Below, piece after piece: positions 48,027 to 60,741 of a stretch of DNA of 64,000 bases. How positions within the stretch are numbered: the stretch's first letter is position 1; each line of letters starts with the position of its first letter. The DNA comes from Coprinopsis marcescibilis (taxonomy: Eukaryota; Basidiomycota; Agaricomycetes; Agaricales; Psathyrellaceae). The notes beneath the pieces are model-generated. The model was not told the origin of the DNA. It worked only from the letters and a program-made list of their open reading frames with translations, and did not search any database. The stretch covers positions 72,055-136,054 of the forward strand of contig ML210190.1 of NCBI GenBank assembly GCA_004369085.1, in the 5' to 3' direction. The position numbers and the translations under genes are program-made.

Positions 48027-50628
48027 ATGGGATCCAACCTTTCCACTTCTAGCCTCGCTGATTCTCTCAAATACTCTCTCTCTCCGCAAGGACTGCTTGC
48101 TCTTGTCGGCAGTTGGATTTTGTGGAAGATAGTGAAGGCAATAGTCATCAAGAATCCCCTCCATAAGCTTCCCGGTCCTCAACCTCGCTCCTACATCACT
48201 GGTGAGCGCGCCAGTTTCGAGCTGTCACTGTCGGTAAATATATGCTAATGGGAACATCCGCCCACCAGGAAGTGTTGGGGATTTGTTCAATGCAGATGCC
48301 TGGGCTTACCATGAATCCTTGGAAAAGACTTGTCAGTGATTTCTCCCTATTTTGCAATGATCGTATATATGAAGGCTTACTTGGCTCAGACAATGGCGTC
48401 GCACGAATTCCGGGTGTTATGGGAGTAAGCTTTGACACGCTACAGCCCTGTAGAGCTTTGTCCTTACCATCTTTCGCCCACCGTAACGCAGGGCTCCATG
48501 TTATATGTTTACGACCCGAAGGCGTTGTATCATATTATGCTCAAGGTCAGTACTCATTGAACCTTTGACCACAAATGTGCATTGATACCCCCAACTATCA
48601 GGACAAGAACTCCTACGACGAGGACAACGTTACTATCAGGTTCTTCCAATTTCATGCAATATTTCTACAGAACCGCTGACACCCGAACTATTAGAACCAA
48701 CGGATTAGTCTGGGGGCAAAGCTTGATAGCAGTCGTTGGCGATCACCATCGAAGACAACGAAAGATGCTCACTCCCATGTTCTCTGTAAAATATTTGAGA
48801 GATATTGGTAAGTGAATAACGGAAGCTCGCAAGGTTCAGAGTACTTACTCTGCCAACCAGTCCCTACATTTTACAATGTCGGCAACAAGGTTTGCATTAT
48901 CTCAACGCGATATTTGGAATGAAACATTGATTTATCCGCCGATTTTAGCTTCGCGACTCCATCAAGCTTGAAGTAACGAAAGGAAAAGCAGAGGTCAGTC
49001 ACAATCGCAGTGACTCAGGCTTACTCAATGACGATATCTACTACAGTTCGACCTGCTCGAGTGGATGAGTCGCACAGCGCTAGAGCTCATTGGGCAGAGC
49101 GGATGGGGCGCTTCTTTCGACGACCTTCAGCCTGACTCTGATCTCCACCCCTACTACAAATCAATGAAGGACTACATGTGGGCTATATGACTTTTGGGTT
49201 ATAATGTAGATTTAACATTGTTCTGGCAGGCACTTCATAATCAAGACCACACCAGCTCGGCTCCTCGTGCTCCCTTACTTTTCCAATTTTGGGCCTCCTG
49301 GACTGCGCCGGTTCATTGTCGACATGTTCCCCTGGAAACCATTACATCGGCTTCGGGATATCGTCGATACTATTCATAGCACCTCCCTCAAACTATACAA
49401 GGAGAAGCTGCAGGTGTTGGAGAAGGGGGGTCCTGAAGCACTTCGCGAGCAAATCGGAGAAGGAAAGGATATGCTGACCGCTCTTTGTAAGTAGTCTCTC
49501 AGCATCTAGCTCTGCTGAGGTCGATTTCTGGTGCTTATTTTGTATTACTTGGACAGTGAAAGCAAATTTAATGGCTACTGCCGACCAAAAGATGCCAGAA
49601 GCAGAGATTATAGCACAAATGGCGTACGCGAATTATTTCCCTCTTGAGGTCTGTTTCTGATCAGTCTCACACAGCACCATCACTTTCGCTGGGATGGACA
49701 CCACCTCAAATGCCCTCTCTAGAATCTTAGACTTGCTAAGCAGCAATCAGGGTGTACAGGATAAGCTTCGGGTTGAGATCAAGGAGGCCAAGGCAGCCAA
49801 AGGAGAGCTTTCATACGACGAGCTTCATCAGCTGCCTTACCTCGACGCTGTTTGTCGCGAAACTTTGCGATTGTGAGTTGATCTTATTGAGCTCTATATC
49901 TTCTTGGCTCTCAAATGAGAATACCGATTCTTCCAACAGATACCCTCCGGCGGCATTTGCGCTTCGAGAGTGAGTGCTACCATTATTGTATCTACTCTCA
50001 ACGCTGCCTAAAACCTATCTCAGAGCTACTGAAGATGTATTACTTCCTCTTGATCGTCCAGTGACGCATCTGGATGGGAAGGAAGCAACTGAGATCATGG
50101 TTCCCCGCGGGACACTGATCTATATATCGATTTTAGCGAGTAACCGGGATCCTTTAACTTGGGGGCCAGATGCCCACCAGTGGAAGCCTGAGCGGTGGCT
50201 TTCTCCACTTCCCAAATCTGTCATAGACGCCCGCATTCCGGGGGTTTACTCTCACCTGTGAGTCAAATCGACCAACACCTCGATAAGCGCTCACATCAAT
50301 CATATTGATACAACAGAATGACTTTTATTGGCGGCAATCGTGCGTGCATTGGCTTCAAGTTTTCGCAACTCGAGATGAGTGCGTGTTGTTTCTTTCTCTA
50401 CTTGTCTATGTGTCGTCGTAGTATGCTGGATCTCGCCGGGTTTTGACTGACAATCATTTGTTAGAGGTCATTCTTTGCACTTTGCTCGAAAGCTTTAATT
50501 TCAGCCACACAAAGAAGAATATCAAGTGGCAGTTCAATGGGATATCTCAGCCTACGGTTGATGAGCCGTCTACAGATGGCTCTGAGAATAAGCTGCAGCT
50601 CCCTTTGAATGTTTCTTTGGTGGCTTGA
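48027..50628 (+). CDS. Cytochrome P450, paralogue C
   Basis: Third member of the family seen at 8.2-14.6 kb, on the opposite strand about 34 kb away. It starts MGSNLSTSSL; an ATG 12 bases upstream would add four residues, but the paralogues begin with MGSS. About 14 small exons assemble with consistent phases. Landmarks: a membrane helix near residues 25-45, NPLHKLPGPQPRSY, YVYDPKALYHIMLK, GDHHRRQRKMLTPMF, FDLLEWMSRTALELIG, the I-helix ITFAGMDTTSNALSRIL, the K-helix ETLRL, KPERWLSPLP, the heme loop FIGGNRACIGFKF and the end KLQLPLNVSLVA. No stop codon interrupts the frame. It keeps the Trp that is lost in copy B. Endoplasmic reticulum membrane; substrate unknown. Confidence 0.92.
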
Positions 50629-50775
50629 TTGTGATCATCTAACTTCGGTTGTTTATCATACTTCTATAGAAACCCCCTGAGATGTGTGGTCCAGTGCAAT
50701 ATAAACAAACTTTGGCAAGTTTTTCCGGGACAGAAAGACTAAAGTTTTGCTGCTTCACGAAACGCTCAAGCTCTG

Positions 50776-51780
50776 CCAATCATTCAAGATGCCGTTGAAA
50801 TGTACCGCAGAATGAAGTGCTCCAACCCACAGCCATCCTCGACCCTCAAATTTGCACTTGCACAGGACGTCCGCTCACATGCCTTGAAGAAGGCGTTGAT
50901 ATCAGCCGGGAGGCTCTCAGCACTGCACGACAGTTGGCAGATCCTGACAAACCTACTCCCCAGCACATGGCACTTCTGGCCAGGCTCCTTCGCACACAGA
51001 GCCTATTCCTCAGTCACCTTTCTCTTCACGAGGACGCAATCACCACCGAGTCGGCAGCAGTTGATAACTGGCGTCAACTTGTAGCCCTAGACCCGGTCAA
51101 ATATGGAGTCAAGCTTGCAGGCTCACTCAACAATTTGGCATGCTACACCTCTCTCTGCAAGCGGCATGAGGAGGCTGTTCTGAACGCCAAAGAAGCTGTG
51201 GGAATATAAATATACCGTCGGCTAGCATCCGACAACTCGAACGCCTTTAGCCATAGTTTGGCTAACTCTCTCAATGGGTACGCATGGCGCTTAGCACACT
51301 CAGGTCGTCAGACCGATGTGGTTGGATATGCGGTAGAATTTGTGGGGATTTTTCGTCAGCTCGCGGTACAAAACCCAGCGATGAGTTTGAACCGGGTCCA
51401 CCATGCCAATTCGCTTCATACTCTGGCGCATTCCCTTGGTCTCTGCGAACGTCATTTGGATGCTGTTGCTTCGGCGCGAGAAGGTGTCGAAATATATCGT
51501 GAAATGGTGGCTGAGGACCCCGCTGCATTCGGCGATCGCGTTTCTGGACCACTTCTCAAGAGCTATGCGGAGTCTCTCATGAGCTGTGGACACCGACGTG
51601 ATGCAATTAGAGCACTCCAAGATGCCATCGACATTTATATTCGGCTGGTCAAGGTCGATTCAGCCATTTTAAAGAGGAAATTGACGAAATGGTGCAGCTG
51701 TTGGGGGATGCGACAAAAGGACCAACTGGTCTCTCGACTCCGAAGACCTTATATTTTGTTCGTTACGTATACATACTAAC
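50776..51780 (+). pseudogene. Decayed TPR-repeat gene (kinesin-light-chain-like repeats)
   Basis: Several tetratricopeptide units can be read: IIQDAVEMYRRM, GVDISREALSTARQLADPD, SLFLSHLSLHEDAITTESAA, SLNNLACYTSLCKRHEEAVL, LANSLNGYAWRLAHSGRQTD, HTLAHSLGLCERHLDAVASA, YAESLMSCGHRRDAIRALQD. Their spacing (SLNNLA...EEAV..A.EAV.IYR.LA) is that of mushroom TPR proteins, often attached to NLRs. The frame is broken. There is a shift near 50812, another pair near 50840-50880, and an in-frame TAA at 51207-51209 where a six-base duplication turned GIYRRLA into GI-stop-IYRRLA. A further shift lies near 51690, since IDEMVQLLGDATKGP reads in another frame. No ATG opens the main frame. It looks like the C-terminal repeat part of a lost gene. 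Confidence 0.8.
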
Positions 51781-52400
51781 GTAAGCTATGTTAACTTCCA
51801 TCATGATGGATGACCATGGATCTCAGGGGCCTGGGGAAGAGAGCTTGTAGTTTATCAACTTGAGCTTCGGTGTGTCATGTACAGTAGCCATTATAAGCTC
51901 TAATCAGCCTCTGGTACTGTGTACTGGTCCCGGTTCTCTAGGAATATCAGAACCCACAGCAGTGATTAGCAACTATTTGGGAAGGGCGGATGCACTACGT
52001 AGCCTTCTCCAGCCTTAGCATGAGCACAGCCCAGCATGAGAACGAAGATTGCTGTCAGCGAACAGCATTCTAAAGAGGGTCTGTCAACAGTGCACACAAT
52101 ACTTTACTCACGTCGTGATGTCCCTCTTTCTCCAGTCGTAAATCCGGCCAGGCAGAAACGCAAGGGGCTACTCATACGTTCTGGAAGCTGGGCTTTGTCC
52201 TTGGCCTGCCATTGCAAACTGAGCGCTCACTTGTGATCGGCAATACTGGCAAGGGCTGACATTAATTCCGAGCAGTGCGACACGATGGATATCAATGGAC
52301 AGGACGAGTGTGTGCAGTCGAACCCTTCAGGGAGGGCCAGGCCGCCATTGACATTGTCTGGTACGTCCGAGTTCGTGTACATTGTACTCTATAGAAGCCA
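51781..52400. other. Intergenic, possible first exon of next gene
   Basis: No independent gene. An ATG at 52285 opens MDINGQDECVQSNPSGRARP and could be exon 1 of the next gene if spliced at GTACGT to the AG before 52421, which would give TLSVLGGTVSPRL. Confidence 0.35.
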
Positions 52401-55400
52401 ATGGATTCTTCAACAGTGCTAGGCGGTACCGTTAGCCCACGGCTACAGGACTCGAATCTGACGGTTGCGGGTGGGAACGTTACCTACGCGTTCACAAGCC
52501 ACTTCCATAGTCACTATTCACCAAGTCGTACCAGGAGCAATCCCAATTCAAGTGAACGTCGCCGGGAGAGCCAAAGGCCGCTGACAGCAAGACTCGGCAC
52601 GTCCATGCGGCGCTTGTTCACGTCTCGCAACAATTCACATCCAGAGCGAAACACCGTGAGCCGCGATGACGGCATTGAAGCACCAGTAATTGACATAGGT
52701 GCTACGGGCGACTCGGATGAAGGTATTGGGAGCTCGATCTCGTCTTCTGGTGGGGCGAGCGAGCGTGAAGGTTTCTCGGTTGTGAGTCATTTCTTTCTTC
52801 CATTCCACATCGCGTCAAACGAAGTGCATCAGATCTCCTTGCACGAAGACAACGCCGACGAGCTCGTTCCTCCATCCTTACGTCGTGTGCAGAGGGCCGG
52901 GCCTACGGTTTATGCTCGCCAGATGATTAATGAGCTTGGATTTCCACTATGGATGCCGAAGCCGTCGTCTCTCCCCGACAATCGAGTAGAGCAAGGCATC
53001 ACCCCCGGAGACGTTGGAGTCTTCACAGACGATGGTGGCTTCTGCTACCTTTTCAATATTTGGAGTGACAAGGACGCTCTGCGTGACATCGACGTCCCTG
53101 GACTCAGGGAATTTGTTCCCCCGCCTGAACGAATGGTTCAGGTCTCCAATGACATCATCCGTGAGATGGGAACATTATCAGAAGGCGCCGAAGTTAAACG
53201 TATTTACCCTCAGGGACTCCCACGACGGTGCGCCGCTTCTTGTATCACTCTCGAGGCTGACTGAGGCTCACGTTGGACTGTATCAGCTACTGCGACTTCC
53301 GCTTCGAATGGTCCAAGGCAGAGGGCGCAGTGATGGTGGTTCCATTTGGAGCACTGTCTGAATCATTGACAGACAGGACAGCCCTCGAGCCTTTCATCAA
53401 GCACAATTGCCAACGTCTCTACCAGTTGGCCAGGACTAAGGGAATCTTCAAGGCGTCTCTGTACCTGGTAACTGGGACCGTTAAAAGTGGAAGTTGGGCA
53501 ATTGCTGCCCATTGTGCACAGACAGCGCCTACCCCGCCTTTCCCTTCAGCGGAGCTTCACAACGAAACTAGAGGCTCAGAGTCTCTCGACGGATATGCCT
53601 ACCAATGGGCTGCGCACTCCAGTGGTACCAAGGCTCACACTGGTCCTGAGTACCTCGCCTCGGGGTCGGATTCGAAGAATCAATGCCTATTTATACGAGG
53701 ATACCGTCTAACGATGTGTTCGGATGGAGCACCTTCGTCAGGACAATCATCCTCGGATGTGGCTTCCACCCCTTCGGCCTCTCCAGTGGCATCGCATGTC
53801 CCCAATGTCCCCAGTATCTCCGGCTCCAGCCTGAGCGCTTCCGAGTCGAGACAGGCCGATACAGCACCACATCCACCAGAAGGTCACAATCTTCAGCGAA
53901 GCTATATGCTTAAGCTATACCCAGTAACATCGCCTGTGAGCAAATAAGATATACAGCGCTCACTCGACTGCCATTGAAATAACTGCTTTAGGACAACTAC
54001 CCGCCGGACTATCTTAACCATCTCATCCGTTCTTTCGCGAAAAATAACCTGGTAAGTTGACGTTTTCTAAACTCTATTCTCCGAGTCAAGCTGCGCGAGA
54101 CTAATGTATAACAGTACAGTCCGCACCCAACAGAGACCCTGCCCTTTCCAATGTTCTCTATGCTCCACGACGACCTGTGGCTGAGGAACTGGAAAGGCTT
54201 CGAAGCCAGTCACGTAGTATCTGAACCTACTAGGTCTCAGGTCGTGAAGATGACCATGCTTCAATGCGTAAGAGCTATGCATGAGACCACCAGGGCCACA
54301 TATCAGCATGAATATCCAGGTACGTCTTTGTCGTTTGATCTGGCCGATTAGAACTCCTGAATTCCGACTAGACATAATTTCTCTCGAACCGTCGACGTCA
54401 CCACGACAGCAAAGCAAATTCCGCAGCAATTGGAACTTGCTCTTTTCCGGCCATGTCTGCAGCAAAAGACAGAGTTGCTTTTATCATATGGCCCACCTTG
54501 CTGTCATCTTTCCAGAACTAGGGGAGATCCAAGAACTGCTCTCAATCTTTGATAATTTATGTAAGTCTTTTTACGAGCTCGCGAGACCAATGCTTAAATG
54601 CCTAACCAGGGTCAACAACAAAGCAGTTCATGCAAAGATCCATGAGCGACTTATCTTCTGACGAACTGGCCAGAGTTCTCAGAATTTCCACCTCTACTAC
54701 TCCATGTGCGTGCTCGACAGTCGCGGTACATGCTTTGGGCGAGCTAGAAGCTCGGGGAGTGCCCTCAAAGCAGCTGAAAGAGCTCTACGCAAAAGCTGGG
54801 CTGCTCAAACAAGACTGGGAGCCACCGTTCTCTCAGTCTGGACTCGAATACAAACTCATCGCAAGAGTCACCGAGATCCAAAATCAATTCGGTAGCGAAG
54901 CCTCCTCGATAGCCCGCTACGACGCCACCCCTCCGACAATAGTCAAAAAGAAATCCTTGTTAACATTGGGATCTGGACCGTTGGGGCCAAGCTATCTTCA
55001 CGCCCGGAAGCAGCCTATCGGCTCCAATGGGACGGGCCCATGGCCCGATTCTTGGAAAGCCGACATCTCATTCTTCGATCCCGCTCATCACCATCTACCT
55101 TTTAGGGCTGCTCTTCATCTTCGAATGGATATTGGAATAAAACACACGGAGCATCTGCTATTGACGGACCCAGGTCACATCCTTCGCTCCTCCGGCAAAT
55201 ATCCTTCGACTCATAGAGGCGTTGCTGGTACCCTCGAATCGAGATTCCATCCAGTCCCACTTCAGTACTCGTGTATGTTTATGTGTATTGGCGGAGTGGA
55301 TTTGGCAATTCTGTTGAGGGAGACAAGGTCTGCTCTCATTGAGCGGATGTTCTCCAATCTCCCGGTCTGCGCCAATACTCTGATTGAAGAACATTGGAGA

Positions 55401-55562
55401 GCATCGATTTGCGGACCGAAGAACGAGGTTTACCACGTATTCATCGTGTATTCCGGAAAGGCCGCACAGTCCACGACTTCGGATCCTCGGCAACCAGTTG
55501 GGCTCGACCAAGCTAAGGGAATTCCTGGCATTATGAGTGTTGTTAGGAGGAACGATATTTAG
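52401..55562 (+). CDS. Large mushroom-type protein with N-terminal VAG motif, function unknown
   Basis: About seven exons assemble to roughly 900-950 residues. The N-terminus holds LQDSNLTVAGGNVTYAF, reminiscent of the FTDVAGN motif of the NLR at 38.4 kb. A Ser/Arg-rich stretch follows. The middle has PTVYARQMINELGFPLWMPK, GITPGDVGVFTDDGGFCYLF and YCDFRFEWSKAEGAVMVVPF. Next are QLARTKGIFKASLYLVTGTV and KSGSWAIAAH, then MFSMLHDDLW. This series (ARQM..GFPLW.P, GD.G..T.DGGF..LFN, SLYLVTG..K...W..A) is a recurrent, uncharacterised domain of Agaricomycetes. The C-terminal ~300 residues (after LVPTTKQF-like WSTTKQFMQRSM) are not recognised. A 54-base in-frame intron at about 52781-52834 is likely. 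An alternative start is 52285. No catalytic motif is visible. Confidence 0.7.
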
Positions 55563-55791
55563 ATTAGACATTCGCTATGCACACTGTACATTATCGGTAG
55601 CTGTGTGATTTCGAGATCGGGATCTCTACAGTTTGTACTATTAGTTCTGATATTAAGCGCGCGTCTCTGAAGCAAGGATTATCGCGAAGAAACTGGCCAA
55701 CACTGAATTTGGTTTTTATATTGCGGTGGTGAGCATTACTGGTTAATTAAGAAGGATTATGTTAACTTTACTAATGTCGTCTAAAGAAAAA

Positions 55792-56702
55792 TCAATCAAG
55801 GTCAAAGACAAGAACCTCGGCTTTGCGGTCTCCCGTATTCGCAACCTCCATCACCGCACCCTGCGTATTGACCTTGATGTACGCCCCATCTCCTTCTCGT
55901 AGCTCAAGTTCAGAGCCAGCGTTTCCGCTAAAGCGTACCGATGCACCCTTCGCTTCTCCCCCATTGTACCCACTTGTCTGGACAACATGTACATAAGCCT
56001 TCTTCCCACTCAACAACCGACTCAGCGACTGTCCAGGGCTGAGAATCGTGGCATACAGCGTTAGAGCACTGTTGACCGGGGCAGGGCCAGAAGTTCCATC
56101 GCGAACTGAAGCCTTGACATCCTCTTCCCAAGCTGGCGCGACCACCCTCGCCCACTTGTCCTTCTTCTCTTCATCGGAAAAGTGCCGTGTAAAGTACTTG
56201 GGTGTAAGCCCATTCTGCGATGGCATGCTCCAAATCTGGAGGATGTGCAATTCTTTTCCGCCATATGTTTTTTCGGAGTGCGAGATGCCTGTGCCAGTGG
56301 ATGTCATTTGGAGGTCGCCGCGTTTGAGAATCTCGGTGTTCCCCATCGAATCTTTGCTGTAGCCAGTTTTAGTAAACACTTTGACGGTGAAGTAAGGAAA
56401 GAGAGCGTACTGCTCAAGTTCTCCGGAGACGATGTAAGTGAAGATTTCGAATTCTCGGTGGGGATGGGTGCCGAATCCTTTCCGTGGTGCGATACGGTCT
56501 TCGTTTATAACGCGCAGAGGGCCGTGTTGTTGGTGGTTGCGGTCGTAGTACCTATATCAGCTTATTAGCCTCCGTTAATAGCTTTGATATTCTGAGATAC
56601 TCACCCAGCAAAAGAAAAGGTATGGAAGGCCTTGAGCCAGCCGTGATCAGCATGGCCTCGTTCCTCGCTTCTCCTCGCAACAAACTGCAAAGCTGGAATC
56701 AT
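55792..56702 (-). CDS. Pirin family protein (cupin, quercetinase-like)
   Basis: Pirins are bicupin proteins; some bind Fe and act as nuclear cofactors, and others cleave flavonols such as quercetin. Three exons assemble: [20 protein letters not shown] with [12 protein letters not shown], then [20 protein letters not shown] with [20 protein letters not shown] and VSGELEH, then [20 protein letters not shown]. The metal ligands appear as HPHREFE and as GISHSE later. The second cupin half is shorter in conserved residues and ends VLVFDLD. Length about 290 residues, typical of YhhW-type pirins. A TATA box candidate lies at 56924-56931. Which activity applies cannot be told from sequence. Confidence 0.9.
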
Positions 56703-57551
56703 CTTGCGGTTAACAGAGTCCAAGGTCGAGTTTCGTCTGAGTCCGGAGAGTATAATGCGTGTCGTCGTGGTCGAAGGTTTGGCTAGTAGTCGAAGCAGTT
56801 TGGCGGTCGAAATGTGAGGTGATATCGAAATGTGCCTCGTAATAGGCCGTCTTTATACCCTGGGGCCTGCGAACCAACTGGAAGGATCGGGGTCGCATTA
56901 TCAAGCTCTGGGATAGGATAGGTCTTATATAGGTAGCCACAGTCAGCTGAAATGGAGCTCGTCATCGTCTTACTCGTCGTCCTACCCGTTCTGGGCGTCG
57001 AGGACACACGATTGGAAAACGCATGTGGACCGGAGGCTGTAGCCAAACAGGTCATGACATTATTTGCATTGCGGATCACGGAAGCATTCATAATGCAAAA
57101 TGTCCCTGCTGGCAGTGGGTCATCGCCGCAGGGTTCATTCAGTCTAACATCTATTGCCGTTCCACACTGTTTTAACCAAAGCAAAAGGGAGGCAGTAGTT
57201 GTAAGGCGGTACTCAGAAGGCTTTCTCGAAAGTAAGGGGTTTTCTGGCGCATACTGGTGGATACGGTACCAACGAAGCATCGAATCATACAATCTGCAAA
57301 CACGAGAGCGTAATGGACATGAACGAGTGGGTTACCTCTCGATTGCTACGGCGAGACGAGCTCACCCGTGATGAGTAGTTTGCAGGACAATAAATTAGAC
57401 CGACATCGCCGGTGCAAGCGGTCGAAGAAAAACAGCATGGCTTTCAAGCTGTAATCGGAAGGGCTCACAGCTTCCACGCTGTCGGCGCTTAAGAGTGCAC
57501 AGGTACCGGGATCTATATCGAGATGCTGTCATTCATTCTGACCTGGGTCAA
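56703..57551. promoter_or_regulatory. Divergent intergenic region pirin / membrane protein
   Basis: About 0.85 kb between divergent starts, with TATATAAG (minus strand) at 56924-56931. Two long frames overlap in antisense here (56952-57371 plus and 56783-57292 minus). Neither shows a domain, so I do not call them genes. Confidence 0.4.
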
Positions 57552-60318
57552 ATGCCTGTTGTTTCTCGACCTCCACCACCAATGGATCCGCAAGCCCAAA
57601 CGAATAGTGCCAACGATGGTATTCCACTTTTTTGCGCATTCCAGAAGACGCTGAGGTGCTGATCAAGTTGCTTTGCAATCCAGGCAACGCAAGCGACATA
57701 CCCACCCAAGAAGATCTCAGTGGAATGCGTTATTCTCCTCGTCCACAGCGGATACCCCCGTTGACACAGAGACAAGAACCTCAATCGGCAGGTCGAGCAA
57801 GGTTCCCTTTGCGTCAAGCATCCTACGAAAGCACGAATAGCTCGATGTACGACCCCTGGCACACATCGCATTATCAACAGCATTCAAATAATCAAGGCAT
57901 ACCATATCTCCCGCAACCGTACCCTTTCGGACACCCTGCACCCGTTCCAATACAACCACAACATACACCACGGCACGGATTCATTGCCCATGATCCATTC
58001 ATTCTCCGGCAGCAGCGAAACGAAGGCGTTCCCAACCAAACAACTTTCGACCAGATCCCTGTTGAATCTACACAGTACGCTGGTGCACCAAGTTCCAACG
58101 TCTGGACGCAGCCGTCATATCCAGCCCAGACCGCACCTTCGGCCTATCAACCATTCCCGTACACTAGCGTGGTTCCTCCGCTTGCACCTACACGCCTTTC
58201 CGCTCCCTTTCGACCCCCGCAGTATCCTGTTTACCCTCTCGGGGAGCCATGTATACCAGGTGTGCCCCCCGAAACCTTCAACAGCACGCCCGACCCTCCT
58301 TCGCATCACGGCTCTCCAAGTCGACTCTCGCCTATAACGGAGCGTACCGAAGAGGCCGATTCCACACACCCTGACGTTCTGAACGCGGTACCCCCACCCC
58401 GCCCAACTTCTTCTCAGAGTTCGCGAACCTCACTGGGAAAAGAATCGACGAAAGCTTCTAGAAGTGACGACTTGTGTGAGAACAGCCCACTCTGCGAGTA
58501 CTGGAAAGAACCATGTCGCCAACCTATGCCAATTCCTCAGCTTCCAGTGCCTGGCTTCCCATACTATTACCCACCAACATATCCAATCCCGATCCTGAGG
58601 CCCATCAAGAGCCGGTGGGGGACGTTTCATGTCGCACAATACTTCGCCACTGAAATCACTAAAGGAGTTTACGGTCTGTTCTTGTTGCACCTTCCTTCGC
58701 TCTATTTTTCTCGGGTGGCACGTATCTTTGAAGAGGCCGATCTCAGCCTTGGCGAGCTCAAGAAGATGGCCCTGCAAGCTGCGACTAAGGCGAAACCAGA
58801 CTTCTCGGTCCCGTATCACTTGGAGACAGAAGAAATGCCGAGGGCGTACGAGAATTTGAAGAACACCTGGGAGTGCTTTATCGATTCGGTGATGAGAGAG
58901 TGGAAAACGTTTAACATAATTTCCGTATTGCTGTTGTCGTGAGTTTTCTCTTCGGTAGACCGCAGTCCCGATTACTTACCCTCGCATTACCATTGCTAGG
59001 GCTATATTGACCATTCTCCAGATTGATTCGGCTGCTACAGATCCTTTGACGCGGTATACCGCCCTGGCCTCACTCCTTTGTGCATTAACTAGCTTGCTCT
59101 ATGGATGCATGTATATCATCCGCTTTGGATCGATGCGAAAGGCTCATAAAGCAGCCGAATGGGCACTTGTAAGTGAACACACGTCTCTATCTGCTGTTGA
59201 AGCTAAAGAGCTCTTAGGAAGCAAGGAAATCCAACACACTAATTATATGGAATGTTTGGGTGTTGCTCGCCATGCCCGCAGTCTGGCTATCATGGTGCGT
59301 TGAAACTTTATGCGACTGTCACAGTATCTCAATCTTCCATAGGTCGCTAATACTCTACATCTGCTGCATCATGTCGTTTCTTTGGCGAACACATACTCAC
59401 TCGAGCGAACCTGAGCCAATATCGGACCAACTGTTGCTTGCGATCCGAGTCTTGATTTCAACTCTTTTGGGATTCGGCGTGATTTACGGAGCGCTAATTA
59501 TCACGACCTTTCGAAAATATGGAACCGCTATGGACGATGCTTGGAAGAGGAGGACTGACGGATGGATTGCTGAGCATGCAGCCCCTCCGTATTACACATA
59601 TCCCAATGGGGCACCAGCGGGATATGGCTGGTACCCGCATGTATACCAGGACTATCAACCTCAGCAAGGACCCTACCAACCGACTTACACGCAGTGGCAA
59701 CCGCCCACTCGATACCCACGACACACATACCCAACCCCGCCAATCCCACCAATGTGGCACACACAGAATGGCAGTCCCCGCTCTAGCAGTGTCGATTCCC
59801 CCCGGCCCATATTGCTTAAAAGGGATTTTGTTGCTCCAGTCGTAATGTCCACGACGCCACCCGACATTAAACAGATGCTGGAAACAGATTCCACTTCGAC
59901 CACGCCTCTTTCGAATTTGTCGATTTTAGGTGCTTTGCCGATCCCATCTCAACCTCCTGCGTCTGGAGACGACGATGCGGGTCCACCTGTGTGGGCGAAA
60001 GATGGCAAGCACGACGTATCTGGATCGACTCGGACGTCTTACACCCCGCCTAGACCGAGACCGGACTCACCGGTATTGCCACCAATACCGCCAGTCCCAC
60101 CAGTCCCACCAGTCCCACCTCCCATGGTGCACATCCAAGGTTCTCGCTCGCCCCTGGCGTCTCTGCTGTTCCATTCCCCGATTGGATCGAGCTCATTTGC
60201 GAGGACTGATTCAAACGGCGCTGACTCTGATGTTCTGTTGCTCGGGAAGGAGAGCAATAATGGCTCGTTTCTGGCAGATCAAGGTGGAATAGAGTCTTTC
60301 AAGAATTCGGTATTGTAG
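57552..60318 (+). CDS. Conserved basidiomycete multi-pass membrane protein, Pro-rich ends
   Basis: About 850 residues from at least four exons. The N-terminal ~330 residues are Pro/Tyr/Gln-rich and disordered. The conserved core begins KSRWGTFHVAQYFATEITKG, then YFSRVARIFEEADLSL, ELKKMALQAATKAKPDF and WECFIDSVMREWKTFNIISV, running into the first helix. Later helices are in TRYTALASLLCALTSLLYGC, WNVWVLLAMPAVWLSW, LILYICCIMSFLWR and LISTLLGFGVIYGALII. A recognisable family segment is MRKAHKAAEWAL. The C-terminal tail is Pro-rich, with a (PPV)3 repeat. Such proteins are widespread in Agaricomycetes and uncharacterised. The 5' end is unsure: MPVVSRPPPPMDPQAQ at 57552 reads well but needs a 26-base intron (57618-57643) to join the main frame. 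A longer first intron from an unseen exon is the alternative. Confidence 0.8.
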
Positions 60319-60741
60319 ATTCGAGTTGTAGTACGTATCGGCGAGCACAATATGTCCATGCTTTACGTGGGGGGTTGGTTCTTTGTGTGACATTTGCTCG
60401 AGGTACAGCCTGGTCCACGTCGCGACGCGAAACCTGCGAGGAAATCAGAATCGGTCATAATCAGAAAGGGCTTGCACTGTGCAGCTCTGTGTAGGCGCGT
60501 CAGGCTTTCCACGTGGAAGCCAAGGCGGGCCGGTTCTGACAGAGGCGATCGCGACAGTAGCCATTTGCTCCAAATCTTCTCCCTTTCGAGTTCACGAATT
60601 GCTCGCGGTAGATTGGAACCGCTCGTGTCAGAAAGCTGGGGTACTCACTATCAACAACAGAGGTACGAGGATTATCAGCGAAAATCAGGCAACTCGAGTT
60701 TTCTGATAAGCCCTACTCATCCGCGGTGCAGTTCGGCGAAA
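60319..60741. other. Intergenic spacer / leader
   Basis: About 420 bases between two plus-strand genes. The frame of the next gene is open through here from 60394 but lacks protein-like composition; I take the ATG at 60742 as the start. Confidence 0.4.

Noticed and set aside
56783..57371. Two antisense frames of 139 and 169 codons in the pirin upstream region
   Set aside because: Each overlaps the other and neither has a domain; at most one could be coding, and the TATA box of pirin lies inside.
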